A stretch of 64,000 nucleotides of DNA, from contig VZTJ01005670.1 of the NCBI GenBank assembly GCA_013397795.1, forward strand, positions 1,888,343 through 1,952,342, given 5' to 3'. Under the pieces are notes generated by a model. The model had not been told where the DNA came from. It did not search any database and was given only the letters and a program-made list of their open reading frames with translations. The first letter of the stretch is position 1, and every line of letters begins with the position of its first letter. A program made the translations under genes and the position numbers. Source of the stretch: Orthonyx spaldingii (taxonomy: Eukaryota > Chordata > Aves > Passeriformes > Orthonychidae). This document shows positions 39,214 to 52,236 of the stretch, piece after piece.

Positions 39214-41025
39214 AACCCTCTCTTCTGTTATTTTCCTAGGGAATGTAATGTGATTTACCAGATGATAATTTCCATGATTACTCTTTATTCGTCTTCTAAA
39301 GTTCAGTGCCATCCAGCCATCTGGTGTTCCATTAGTTCTGCAAAAGCCCAAACCTACAAAGAAAAAAAAACCTCGCATGGCTAATTTTAAGTATATGAAT
39401 CCTAATGATGCAAAGAAGACTGCTCATATTTTTTGAGAGAGGCATATAGATAACTCTTGCAAAACCAGGCCATAAAATACTCTCAAAAGATTTCTGTGGT
39501 TAATCATATAAAGTAATTAGCATGAACGCTTCAATGTACTTCACACAAAAGTGCTAATAGGCCTGTATTGAGGTTTTCCATGCATTTCTTTACTAGCTCT
39601 TTATCAATCACCTGGGCATCAGGTTTGTGACACTATGAAGAGCAGTGTAAGAATTCACCTGAAACATGTTGATGTATGTAGGCTTTCAAGACATTTGGAA
39701 TCAGATGCAAAGTGTTCATCATTTCTTAATTAGGCATTTTGCTTTCTCTCTTCCTCATTTGTGCTGGAGATCCACATATGAGTACATTCAGTTTAGAATC
39801 AGCATGATCTTTTTTTGGTATTCTTCCTTAAATAGAAGATTTTCTCTCTTAAACTACTTCTCGATGTAGCAGTGACCCAGTCAGTGGCTGTGGTCACATC
39901 ATCTCCTCACTAATATATGTGTAAAACCCCATCTTATTTGTTTTGTATTCTGCAATGAGAATTCATTTTTTTCTGTCTAGAGAGGTGTTACTGCAAAGGA
40001 GCAGCTTTTTTCATACCCTCTTTTCTGACTATATCTGAGAAACACCTTTCAATTTGTTAATGCATTGCTTAGTTAAAAAACATCTGCCCTGTACCAATTT
40101 TTAGAGTGCCATTATTTAGGTGTGAACCATTTCGTGAAAGGCAACTTGTTACTGCTTTATATCATAAATATCCCTTAAACACCTACTCTTTGAACTTCTG
40201 ACTCATCAGTCTGGCATCTGAAATTCCCTTCTGTTAATTACAAAATACTGATCTTGCTCATTACCACCATAACAATAACACCTAGCTAGGCTGCTTCTCC
40301 TGGCAAACTGCAATGTCTCGTGTCTCAGTGCTTTCTGCCACTTAGCTTATTAAATCAGTTTGCACATAGCCAGCTTTCCACATGCCTCTGCAAAATCTTG
40401 AATGTTCTTTTGTAGGCTTCTGAATTCAGACCTGGTGATGTGGAATATGCAGGATGAATGTCACTTGTTTACTCCAGCCCAAACATGCATCATTGTGCAT
40501 TTTGCTAAGCAATAGGGGAGATTATGTATTTTTATTTCTTTAAGTATGGATCAGTAAAACAAGGAAAAATCGAGTATGCTTTCTCAGGACCTATAGTAAC
40601 TCTACAATTGAATTTCCTGAAAGCCAGTAAATGGCTTAACTGCAGCACTGCTCCTTCTGAAAAAGTAAGGCCTCCAAGTCAGTCCTTAACTGCTAGAAAA
40701 CATTAATCAGATAAGGTAAAGGCAAATTTGCCTACCTACCTCAAACTGATTTGAGACAGCAGAGACTATTCAGGGTTACTTTTTCAGCTTTTACATAATT
40801 TATTTGTTATGTGCATTTTCATACAAGAACAGTCTTCATCAGCCTAGGAGAGAGGAACATCCTGAAGATAACTCAACCAGGAGAAACAGACAGACTGGCC
40901 AAACTCTGAAGTGGGACTATGTACAAATGTAAATAATCAACAAATATCTCTTCCTCTAAAACAAAACCACAGTATATTCCCAGTAGGATATTTCAGATTG
41001 AAAGATTTAAATTCCCACTATATTC

Positions 41026-41055
41026 TTACGTAATCACGTAAGATTAATTACGTAA
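41026..41055. promoter_or_regulatory. Cluster of three D-box / PAR-bZIP type sites
   Basis: Two perfect palindromes TTACGTAA (41026-41033 and 41048-41055) flank a third variant TCACGTAA (41034-41041). TTACGTAA is the consensus for NFIL3/E4BP4 and the DBP/HLF/TEF proteins. Three sites in 30 bases is far above chance in AT-rich DNA with few CpG. Function is inferred from the motif only. Confidence 0.5.
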
Positions 41056-42164
41056 TCAGTCCAGATGGGAAACTGTTAATGATAACGGTAAGGAAGTGTT
41101 TAGTTGACATAACAGTTTTAAATGCTCAGCTGCAAAGTTACAGAAGGAATAAGCAAGTTTGAAATAAACACTACAATGTGTTTCCTGACCTTCACAGGAA
41201 AAAAATAATATGTAAACATCTTGATACAGAGAGAAAGCTACTTTTAGAAAGCCTTTAGATTAAAAGCGTTGTGAATTCATTTCAGGCTTAGCATAACAGT
41301 CCTCATGGACCAGGATATTCTCTGGGATAAGTGAACCTGGCATCTCCAGAAAGAAGAAACTTCAGCAGAGCCGAGTCAGTTCAGGATCACTTAATGCAAA
41401 ATCTCCGTGCAATTTCCTTTTATTTAAACCATTATTAAGAAATATCCTTCAGCTTATCACATGTGAAGCATAAGCTTCCTTTGGTATTAACTTTGACACT
41501 TGGGGGATTATATTAATATAGGTGATAGTACCTGTTACTGAGCATTTGATTGCCCTCAATGCAGGAGGATTTACTCTTGTTATTGATTTGTTGGCTAATA
41601 TATTGGTTGGAAATCCCCTGGTATTGCTGGTAGCTGCGTATTCTAAATTTTATTGGATTTGTGGGCAATTTTCCTCTGTCTTTAAACTTATGATCACTTT
41701 ATAAAAAGAAGAGCCCAAGAGTAAGCTGAAAAACAAATCCGTGTTTTCATTTTGCTGAAAAGGAAAGCTGTCTTGTTTTGCTTTGTTCCTGTTTGTTGAT
41801 TGCCTTTGTCTGGCTTTTGTCATGGTTACTCTTGAGACAGGTAACAAACTGAGAATACATTGCTACAGAAGCCAGCAAGAGAGGAGCCATTACCTCTAAT
41901 GGGCAAAGGGTCACCTGGGCAAATTTTGTTTCATGCAGGGGATAGAAATCAAACTAACATACTCTCCAGTTGCCACGAGTGTATGGGCTGGTGTGACTTC
42001 TTTTATAGCACTATTTTGCTCCTAATCATTTCCTTCAGTCCTTTAGGCAGGGGTGGATGGAAGCCAAGCATAAGCCAGGCTGACCCCTGAGGGCAGCGTC
42101 GTGGCCATGGGGCAGCCCCTGACCACTGACGCAGCCCAGAGCTGGCAGCCCATGGGGCCCGGGG

Positions 42165-42602
42165 GTGTGCGGGGCTCCGTCCCCTCCCCTGAGGGCGGGA
42201 CACAGCCAGGGAGCAGCTCCTGCATCCCGGGGTGTGCGGGGCTCCGTCCCCTCCCCTGAGGGCGGGACACAGCCAGGGAGCAGCTCCTGCATCCCAGGGA
42301 TGTGCAGGGCTCCGTCCCCTCCCCTGAGGGCGGGACACAGCCAGGGAGCAGCTCCTGCATCCCGGGGTGTGCGGGGCTCCGTCCCCTCCCCTGAGGGCGG
42401 GACACAGCCAGGGAGCAGCTCCTGCATCCCAGGGATGTGCAGGGCTCCGTCCCCTCCCCTGAGGGCGGGACACAGCCAGGGAGCAGTTCCTGCATCCCGG
42501 GGTGTGCAGGGCTCTGTCCCTTCCCCTGAGGGCGGGACACAGCCAGGGAGCAGCTCCTGCATCCCAGGGATGTGCAGGGCTCTGTGCACTCCCCTGAGGG
42601 CC
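42165..42602. repeat. GC-rich 67/68-bp minisatellite with 135-bp higher-order period
   Basis: Six and a half tandem copies of a unit that begins GTGTGCGGGGCTCCGTCCCC and includes GAGGGCGGGACACAGCCAGG and GAGCAGCTCCTGCATCCC. Unit starts: 42165, 42232, 42300, 42367, 42435, 42502 and 42570, giving spacings 67, 68, 67, 68, 67, 68. From 42232 onward a G-type unit (CCCGGGGTGTGC) alternates with an A-type unit (CCCAGGGATGTGC), so the true period is 135 bp. Copies are almost identical. The array stands out sharply from the AT-rich flanks. Because 135 is divisible by three and the unit is stop-poor, long spurious open frames run through it on both strands. Confidence 0.95.
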
Positions 42603-43727
42603 TGTGGTGGTGAAAGCAGTGTCTGCCTTCCCCATTCCCGTGCTGAGCCTTGCTCTGTGCTCTAGTAATCAATATATTCTTAGTCTTTGTTATTTGGTTC
42701 CCAGAAGAGGTAAATTGGTTTATCTTTATCTGTTCTTTGCCAAGGCAGAATTCCTGTGTCCTTACACGCTAAAATTTCTGGTGGGATACCATAGAAGTGT
42801 CACAAATAATAAATGCAGAATTGGGCCTCTAGGACACAAAATGTCTCCTCTTTAGTTTTCTTTAAGACTGATTCATAAAACTTGATCAGAATTAACAGCA
42901 ACAATGAAAAAGGGAGCTTAATTAAACCCATATTGGGAAATGTCTAAAGAAATAAAGTGTTTCATTATGTTCTCTTAATATATCCTACAATATTCATCCA
43001 ATTAAGGTTGGCACTCAAGTTATTTTTAAGATGTGGCATGAATAAGATAACCTAGGATATCATATGATTGCTCCAGCTGAGACATAAGAGTTGAAAGTCA
43101 TTTCTTCCAATAAAAATAACAGTGAACAGTGCTATTAATTCATTGTAATGATGCTACTGGGAGAAGTGTATGACTTCCACTGCTGAATAATCCACAAAAG
43201 TAAATTAGCTTTAAGCAACAAAATGTGTGTGTATGTGTATGTCTGTGAGTGTAAATGACCTTGAGAATGAAGAACTGAGAAAAGCAAGTTAAATACAGTT
43301 TTAACCATCATAAGAAATTTTCTGTTATGTATTTTGAGATATAGTCTATGTAAATTCAGTACTCTGCAAGGCAAAATTCATTGTCAGTCTCTTCTTACAT
43401 TTTATAACTAAAACTCACAGGTGTGTTCTTTTACCTGAAACCTTTCCAAATTTCAGCTTTATCCCATGAAGAAGTATGGTCCCTGGTGCATTTCATTTTT
43501 GCTTCTAATCAAGAAATTCAAGAGCAAAACATTAAATTTAATAAATCTGCAATTTCTTACCCTTTGTCTCTCAGTCCTCACTGTATGTTTCAAGTGGGCT
43601 GTATTTAAAGAGAAAGAATTTATCTACATTGTAGATATTTTTGATCAGCCTTTTCATGCTGATTTAAAACATTCAACTTCTTAACATAGGAAATTCTTTT
43701 TAAGCTGTATTTATCTATTAATTTGTG

Positions 43728-43949
<222 letters not shown>

Positions 43950-44838
43950 AAGACTACATGTTTTTCAGTTTGGAGTGCTTCGTAGCTGGAAAATTAGAAA
44001 TAATGGATTAAGTGTTGATTATTTAATTTAATAATATCCCCAATGGCTCTTTCTTATTTGTTTGGTTTAGGATGGCTGTTTTCCTATGAAAATGTAGATA
44101 GGTATATAAAGCAGAGTCAAACGCTTAATGAAATATTGATTTTTATCTTGTCTTGAAAGGAACAAGCACTTCCACAGTTTCTCTCCTGCAAATGTTCTGT
44201 GCACAAATATATATAAACAGAGCATTTTAGAATATAGCCTCAGAGTGGCCATTGCAAAATTATTGTATTGGTTTGGTGTACAGCTGTTACCAACAATTTT
44301 TTTTTCAAGCAGAATTTAGTATAGTTTTTTTAACAGAAATATCCACATCAAGGGACATGTGAATTTCATAGTAATTCCACAGCCTAAAAATGCAACTTGA
44401 GTGATGATAAATGTATGAGACAGAAGCAAATTAGAGATGGATTAGTATGGTCATTCTAACCATGACTGATTTTAAGACACTGAAATCTTACAGTAGTAAT
44501 GTACTTCACTCCATCAAAATTTCAGGCAAATATTCATGTGCCCTTGTGTTGCCTTAGAGTCAAGAATCAACTCTCAGTAATCATTTATAAGATTCAATCT
44601 TCTTTTGATGATAAATCATCTGGAACGAATATTGCGATGTTCACAGGTATCTGTTATATGGAATTATTGACTAAAATATGTAAAAGATTTTTAATAAGTA
44701 TGATACATATGATAAATATATTTGTGACTGTGCTGAATGACAATGGCTAAGTAGACAAATTATGCCTTTCATTGATTAGAATGCATGTGTTAGATTTTTG
44801 TTTTCTGGAATTATCTAAAACTACAAAACTACAATTAA

Positions 44839-44905
44839 GCTTGTTCCAATGCCTGACCAACCTCTCAGGAAAGAAATGCTTCCTGGAGTCCAGAGTAAAC
44901 TTTGG
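44839..44905 (-). mobile_element. CR1 LINE fragment, 3' region
   Basis: The plus strand reads CTTGTTCCAATGCCTGACC followed by a CTCTCAGG-AAAGAAAT segment. This is the antisense of the well-known CR1 3' region (sense: TTTCTT, CTGA-GGGTGGTCA, CACTGGAACA). Similarity fades after 44905 and before 44839. It is an old, truncated piece without the CR1 3' terminal octamer repeats, and it supports a sauropsid origin. Confidence 0.72.
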
Positions 44906-45705
44906 TAGATTCATATCTAATTCACAGGCTTAGTCAGTGTCTCAAGACCTTTTCACTTGACCTGTTAAGACTCTGGTGAGAGGAAATGTTCCCCCCACCT
45001 TGCCTATTGTAGCTGTTGGTGTGCACAGCTCCCTTTGCTGGGCAGAAAGACAAATTCTGAATTCTGTGGCTGTGAGAGGCAGCAGAGACAATGATTGCTC
45101 AGTGGGGACAGTGCCTTCCAGAGCCTCTTGCTTTATGCAGTGTGTGTGCACAGAGCGACTGCTGGGGCTTTCCCATCTTTATGTGTAAGTGATGTTTCTA
45201 TTCAGATATTTGAAGCCTAATCACTGTTTGGAATTTTTTTTTAATGCACTGTCAGTCTGAGAGGAAGTGGTAATGCACTTGGGCTATGGTATTGCTGCGC
45301 TTTGCTTTTTATGGCACCTTGCAAAATAAAATGCTTGATTAAATTTTATAAAGGCTAAAAATCTGAGGCTCTAAGGTTCCTGAAAGGTTGGCTGAAAACA
45401 ATCCTTTATGAGATTTTATCTAAAGTCTATTGGTGTTGGCAGGTGCATGGTAACAATGAGGAATTGCAGTGTGTTTTGGCTGTGTCCCAGGAAGACCCCT
45501 GGCTGAAACTGAGACCCAGAGGCTTTCCATGGACTACTGGTGTGCTGGAAATATGTGTAAAAGTGTAAGTCAGACATCAGAGCCCTAAAGACCTACACAG
45601 CTGGAAATAAAATATTGTTGTCCCTAAATTCAAGCCACCGTTAGCTTTTAACAAGGGTTTGCGACTTGCTAGATAAATCTAGATGTAAAAACACAGATTT
45701 GAAGG

Positions 45706-45729
45706 ATCAGTTTGGGCACCCAAACTGAT
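45706..45729. repeat. Perfect inverted repeat, 11-bp arms, 2-base centre
   Basis: ATCAGTTTGGG (45706-45716), CA, then CCCAAACTGAT (45719-45729). The arms are exact reverse complements. The loop is too short for an RNA hairpin without opening the top pairs. Confidence 0.85.
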
Positions 45730-46481
45730 ACTCTGTATTCTAGGTTTGCCTGAATCCATGGGAACTAAGATGCAAGAACAATTCTAAATGGGAAAGCGAA
45801 ATCTTGCTTTTCAAACTGCCTTTTTAACCTTTGAAATAGCACACAGAGTAAAAAACTCATTCACAGACATTATTTTTTTTTTAGTAAAAAGCTGCAGACT
45901 CTTTAAAGCAAGTGACCCTTCCATCCTAATCTAACATGGGGAGTTTGAATATAAACTGACTTTAGTGATTTGCACTTTGGCCTTCCCTATTAAAATAAAA
46001 GAATACTAAAGAAGAAACTATAAGAAACAGTTATAAATCATGGATACTTTCATTATTATAAGTAGGTTCAATCGCATTTTTTGTCAGGAAAGTCCTTATA
46101 GGGGAATGAAAGGATATTTATGCAGATATGCTGCATAACTTGCTTTGCCTGCTCATTTTGAGTTCTAACAGAAAGTTTTCAGGACCTGAGCAGAGAAAGT
46201 CTTCCTAAGCAAATAAAACTCGAATAGTGATCTAACATATGCCTTCAACCATCTGTGCTTTGCTGGCTTATAAAATTTCTATGAGAGTTTGTTTTGATGA
46301 TGTAAGCAGCATTTTCTTATGCTTTCTATGCATGAGAAAACAAACAAACACAGGGATATTGCACTGCCATTCCATTCCATAAATGAAATACTGTCAGTAG
46401 CCAGTTTTCTGTAGGAAACACTGCTATACTGGCACTCCATATCCTCTCCGCTACTTATAAAACAATAGGCCCAGGCCTTAG

Positions 46482-46505
46482 GAAAAAAAGAAAAAAAAAA
46501 AAAAA
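46482..46505. repeat. A-rich tract
   Basis: About 24 bases of A interrupted by two G. Low complexity; no retroposon body is recognisable upstream. Confidence 0.8.
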
Positions 46506-49500
46506 GAATATAACCTTCTCTATAATCCTATAGATTGCCTTTTTCCACACGTTTTCTTTTAAACAAATATTATTAATAAACATTTTCTAAGACTGATGTT
46601 CATCCAGCAAAAACTAGAAAAAAAGGGCTCATCTCTCATAGGACAGGAAGAAATGAGTTCTGTGATTAATGTGAATTTCTAGAACTAAAACTTTCTCCAG
46701 GAAGGAGAGAACATATTTCTTTTAAAAAAAAGAAAAGTAAGAGGACTCTAATATTAAACCTTTTTGATGCTTTAAGCATGCTAAGTATATTTAAAGCTAT
46801 TTGTCTTAGGGTAAATACGAAGTGATGGAATTTTGGTTCTGTGAAACTGGGTAGCAAAACCATCAGCAGATTCCTCTAGTTTCATAAAGTTTCCAGCTAA
46901 ATCACTGAGATTGAGCTTAAAAGTGTCCATGCTCTTGAGAACCTTTCTGCTAAAGGTAAGCTTCCGTTCTGATTCAGAAATTCAGCTGAATACTTGTAAA
47001 TACAAAACTAGCCCCTGGAGACCTCTGTCTGAATTGTTCTCTGGACCATGCATTTTGAAAATGTGCATTAAACTTTTGAAGTTGGCATATCTTTTAGGGC
47101 TGGTCAGTGTAAGTACTGAGTGTTGAAAGAGATGGGAAATCTGCTCACTTACTCATCTGGCTTTTACTCTTCTGGTCAGTATTTCAATAACATGTTGAGA
47201 AGCTAAATCTACAGTGCCATATTTCCTTCTATAAAATTAGAATGTGCTTACTGGATCACTTTTCATGCAAAAACGTTGAAATTATATAACTGTCCTTGGG
47301 CTTTTTAATAGATATGACAGAAATCTGACCTTTCTGGCATCGTCAAGGGTGCTGATGTTAAAGTTTTAGCTGAACCCCTGTTTTACTATTTTTAAGTCTC
47401 TGTAGGTTTTGAAAATTCATCTCTTCTGTTGCTGGTTTCCTAGTTTTATGTGCTATCCAGAGGTTGCTGAAAAATTTATCACATCTTCCTGCTCATTATC
47501 AATTACTCTTTCTAGCAGTTCTATATTAATGTGATTCTGTGGAGGAAAAAACCCAAAACACTAATGCTACAAGTTTTAAAACACTCTGGAGTAGAAGGAC
47601 ATAAGCTGAGAAGATACTGCAAATATTTCAATGACAACAAATTTAAACCGAGAATGATTTTAACAGAACATTGGAAGGAGATTGTTGAATTTGGAGCAGA
47701 ATGGTGACTCCATGCTCATGTTGAATGTAGCCAGAAAAGTACATTAGACTTGTACACAGTGTTGTCTTTCTTTTGCTAGGAAAACTTTCAAAAATTCAGT
47801 TACCTTGGAAAAGCAAAAAAATAGGTTCAGCTACCAGGGGAAAGAATATAAAGCTTTGCAGACCTTTTGCAGTCTCATTAAAAAGATGCAAAATCATGTA
47901 CAAAGAGATCTAGAGATGTAGATGAGATTCAGCCAGGTTTTGCTAAAATGTCTGGGGTAAACCAGACCACAGAAACGTGTCCAAAAGCCATTTTTAAACA
48001 GACAATATTTCAGCTGTGCACCACTCACTGTGAACAGTTCAGGTTCTTGTTGCTGATGGTTGTCTCCACAAACTTTCAGTGTTATAACAGTGTTGGTTTT
48101 CACCTGTTAGAGCTGGTCTGCATAGGAAGTTGTGGCAAGGTGAACATAAAGATATGGTACTGTAGTACAGGGGGTTTCCCCTATGAATTTCCTTTGTACA
48201 ATAACTGCAGGCAAAACACACAAGGTAACCAATTGCACTTCCAATGGCAGCCCACAAGGAGCAGCTGCTGCTTGCTAAATGCCTTCTTCCATACTCTAAT
48301 CTGTGTCACCTTCTGTAACTCTAGATCTGTCTCATGGCCGTGGCATTATTCTAATTTTCTGCCGGTGTCTTCTGTTGGCAAATGCCTCCTGCCACCTCTC
48401 AAACACAAAAATGTGCTCCTTGCTGCTGTGACAGAATTATTGCTCTTTACTAGCAAATAAAAATGGTAGCAAAATGTTTGTTGCTGTAGTAAGGATTCTT
48501 GAACCTGAAAACATTGTAAAGGAATGATCTGATTATATTCAAGACAGAATAAAGAAATGTAAAGGCTGGAAACCTTGGTGCTTTGTGCTTTATTTTATTT
48601 AACTGAGCAGATCCTCACATCTAAAGAAGCTATCCCATAATATTCCCTTACATCCTTTTCCTGCACTTTCTACAGAATAGTCATTTTCGAGGACAGAATA
48701 TTGGATAGGATATGTGGGGCTTGTGCTCTGGCACAGCAGATCCAGTGCTCAAATTCAAGGTGACTTATGGCACAGCTGTTGTCCTTTGGTCCTGGAGCCT
48801 GTTCCCTGTGTCATCCTCTGATAAGGTGTGGCAAAGTGACAAGTTACCTTGATGTATTTAATGTGAAATGAAATATGTTGCTTTTTTGCTTCTGTTTATT
48901 AATTTTTTATTTTAATGGCATGTCATCTTAAAATATATACCTGAAAATACTTCTGAATTAGGGAGCATATTAGTCTGCAGGTCACTTTATTATTTATTTA
49001 TGCTTTCTTCCACACTGTCATGCTACCAAAAATGCAGCAAAGAGATTCTGAGTTTTAGGAGAGCTAGGTAATGTCACAGTGCAGAGTGAATGAAATAATC
49101 AACAATATCAGTTATGATTATTTTTTTGTGTATGTCTCATACTGCTTTTGAAGATACACATGTATGTATATGCACAGTCTGGCCCACAATGTGTTTCCGT
49201 GTTTGCACAGGAAAATACTAAAAGTTCTGCTAAAATCTTCCCTGTTCTGACCTTCCAGACCTCCACTGCTTCATGGAGGCTTTTGCATCCTGCCCTGCAG
49301 CAGGTTTGGCTTGTTATGATAAATCATGGAAGGTTGTTTTCAAGGACCAGCATCCCATACACTCGATACTAAAAGCTGGATGTTCTCAGCCTGCTGCACA
49401 CGTATCCTTCACCCCTATTGCAGTCCATACAAGCTGAGAATTTGAGTTGGAAGGTAGCTAAGAGAGTTCTTTGCCTAATCACCTGTAAAGGCAGAGCCCC

Positions 49501-51178
49501 TCCATGGGTAACTCAAATATGGAACTAGGTATGAACATCTAAATGCTGGAGGTATAGGAGAAAATTCACTTTTTAATACTTGTGTGAAGAACTGTTACTT
49601 TTTCTCAGGAAAACTTGAACTATGACAGAGAAGTTAAACTGAGATCAATGTGAAGTTTTTGCTCCCATAAAGAATAGATATTGATGGTTACTGATGATAA
49701 TTATGCAGCAAAATCTGCATTAAAAATCATGTCTGAGCTGTGTGTCCAAAATGCCTGGATGTCCAGGCAAGCAATGAGTGGAAAAGGTGGGTTCATCTGG
49801 CACTTGGTATCATCTCCTTGAAAAGAATTCTATCTGCAAGAGTGAGACTATGCAGTTCAAGATATGAGACAGGTAAGACCTACAGAACAAAGTAAGGCGA
49901 GATACTTGCTGTTTCTTATTTTGAAATTAGTTGTGTGCAATGTAATAAGACTCTCGTGGTCTGATAAAGTTTTGGCTCTAAAGAGTTTGGTTTAAAACAT
50001 ATTCTTAAGAGTTGTTATTTTCTGGAAATTTTGTAAAACTTTTCCATGAGAATAGAGCTCCAGTAGAAAGAGGCACACTTAGGGCTAAGAACTGCACTTT
50101 TAAATTAATGTCAATAGCAGCTGTGTGTGAGCATCCAAGGACAGACTTTTTTTTTCTCAGGGTATGTTCTACTTTGATGTTCCTAGAGTCTATAACCTTT
50201 TAAAGTTAATGGGAGTTACATGCTACAGCATACATCAAGGAAAAAAGATACACCCTGCAGTTAAATATAATAACATTCCTCTTCATAGACCACTACTGGG
50301 CACCGTGTTCACATTGCTGAAAAACATGCCTTGAATGAGACTCTGTACTAGTGATTTATGTAGTTATTTGCATCTGTCACTGCAAACAGAAATAGATATG
50401 TTGGCCTGTCATGGCAATGGGCAGACTAACAAGTTCTTACTACACCATGACAAATCTTCAGTGTGGCAAATCAGCAGCTCTGCAGCTGCCAGCTCCCAGC
50501 AGTGCTGCCTGAGACAGGACTAAAGCAGCAAGGGCTGACATGCTGTGAGTGATTTCCCTCATGATTCTGCAAGCATGCATGTGTCTGGACTCCTCTGGCC
50601 ACTACTGGAGAGACAAGACTAGATTTTCTGGGCTTATATCATTTTGCTTGTCCCTGGAATAGAATGAGTAGAATTTCCCTATAGTCCTCCATCATTCCTT
50701 TCAGCACTGTAAAAGCTTGCATGTGTGTGTTTGTGCCCATGAGTTCCCTGCCTCTGAGGAACCCATTTCCTGGCTGTGACCCCACCCAGCTCTCACTCTC
50801 ACGTTGGAAACTGCCCACCTGTCTGCGAGCTGCTGCTGCAGAAACACTGAGCTGTGATTGTTTTGTTATAAGAGACAACAGCAATAACTATTTAATAACA
50901 TAACCAGGCAGTGCCTCACAAAAGATAATGTGATGTTTACCCTTGAGTATACGGTATGATTTTATCTGCTTGCTCTGAACGACACCTTTTGCATGCAGCA
51001 CATTTTATATTGATGAGGCAATGCCATGACAGCTTCCTGCATCTGCTCTCTCTGCTGCCTGAAAGTGGCTGTAATTATTAACGTGATAGCTAATCAACAA
51101 GAATAGCTGCCAGACACTATTTAATGGCCTCAAATTTCTCTTCTCCAGAAAGTGAGGACATGCAAGAGAAAACAAGTG

Positions 51179-51214
51179 TGCAATATGTTCATTGATTGCA
51201 ATATGTTCATTCTT
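51179..51214 (+). repeat. 18-bp tandem duplication
   Basis: TGCAATATGTTCATTGAT at 51179-51196 is followed directly by TGCAATATGTTCATTCTT at 51197-51214. The first 15 bases are identical. Confidence 0.9.
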
Positions 51215-52196
51215 TCACCACATTTTGTGTTGAAATCTAGTGACATTGTTCCACTGGAGTCTGAGCCACAATATGGAACAAGAACCTGTTCTACAGTACT
51301 TCTTAAAAGGAAAATTAAAACAAACCCTGCAGGTATCACTGACTGTGATTATCTTCCTTGAAAATATCCATCTTACACTGGAGTTGTAAACAAGTGGTGT
51401 GTGTGCTATCTGCTATGGATGTTCATAACGCTATTGTTTCAGTTGAGTAAGCTTGATATTTTAAACAGTATTGCCATCTTGTGGTATGACAAGTTTTATC
51501 ATTTTGGTTCTTTTTGCAACTTTTTGATCTTTATTTATGGGCAAGAATTCCTGAAAAGCTGTAGCACATGCAACAGAATAAGTATTGTCCCAGTTGTAAA
51601 ACATTCACAGAAAAAAAAAAAAAACAAACTCTTTCTCTGAATGTCATAAACTATTTCATCAGGCCTTTAACAACATAATTTTATCTTCTTCCACTGAAAG
51701 GGAGGGATTAGGGTCATTGTGAGACACCTGATTGTAAGGGCTGCCTTGTTAATTGCCCACTTTTGAAATGGAATTTATTGCAGACATATATCCTTCAGCA
51801 AGTGTCTGGACTCTTCATGTGTGCTGAGTAACACCTCGTGTTACGTGGTCCCACTGAAAGAAAGAGGCTGGGACTCCTGCTGCAGATTAAGAGACAGGCA
51901 AAACATTTTTTTCTCTCTTTTCTAAGAACAGTGTCAAGCTACTTATTTTCTGCTCAAACTTTTGTAGAAAATAATAAGTCTTATATCAGAACTTCTTATA
52001 TTCTTGGTATCAAATCTTCTGGTGACCTCAAGAGAGTATTACTCAACACACACCCAGAGCCAGGGCTTTCCATATCTGAAGCAAGGCCTTGTAAGCAAGC
52101 AATGGTTTCCCTGGGTCTTTGCTCTTTCACACTCATCTTGGAATTGTTCTACCTGCTATAAAATCAGTAGTTTTCAATATTCTGGATTTGAGGTCC

Positions 52197-52236
52197 TGTA
52201 AAAATCTGCCAATTACTGTAAAAATCTGCCAATTAC
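52197..52236 (+). repeat. Perfect 20-bp tandem duplication
   Basis: TGTAAAAATCTGCCAATTAC occurs twice head to tail with no mismatch (52197-52216 and 52217-52236). Confidence 0.95.

Larger units (their letters stand above)
35440..42164. other. Gene-free intergenic DNA
   Basis: No gene recognised. It holds the polypyrimidine tract at 37797, a possible MIR piece at 38483, the A-rich tract at 39181 and the D-box cluster at 41026. It becomes GC-rich at about 42080, leading into the minisatellite. Confidence 0.65.

Noticed and set aside
47948..48460. 170-codon ATG-started open frame on the plus strand
   Set aside because: It is the longest frame outside repeats, but it is near what chance allows in 64 kb. 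It is cysteine-rich without any known domain, has a poor start context, and shows no splice or codon pattern of a gene. It is kept only as a note.
49433..49480. Possible CR1 3' end (GAGTTGGAAGGTAGCTAAG)
   Set aside because: Only scattered matches to the CR1 end; similarity is too short to separate from chance.
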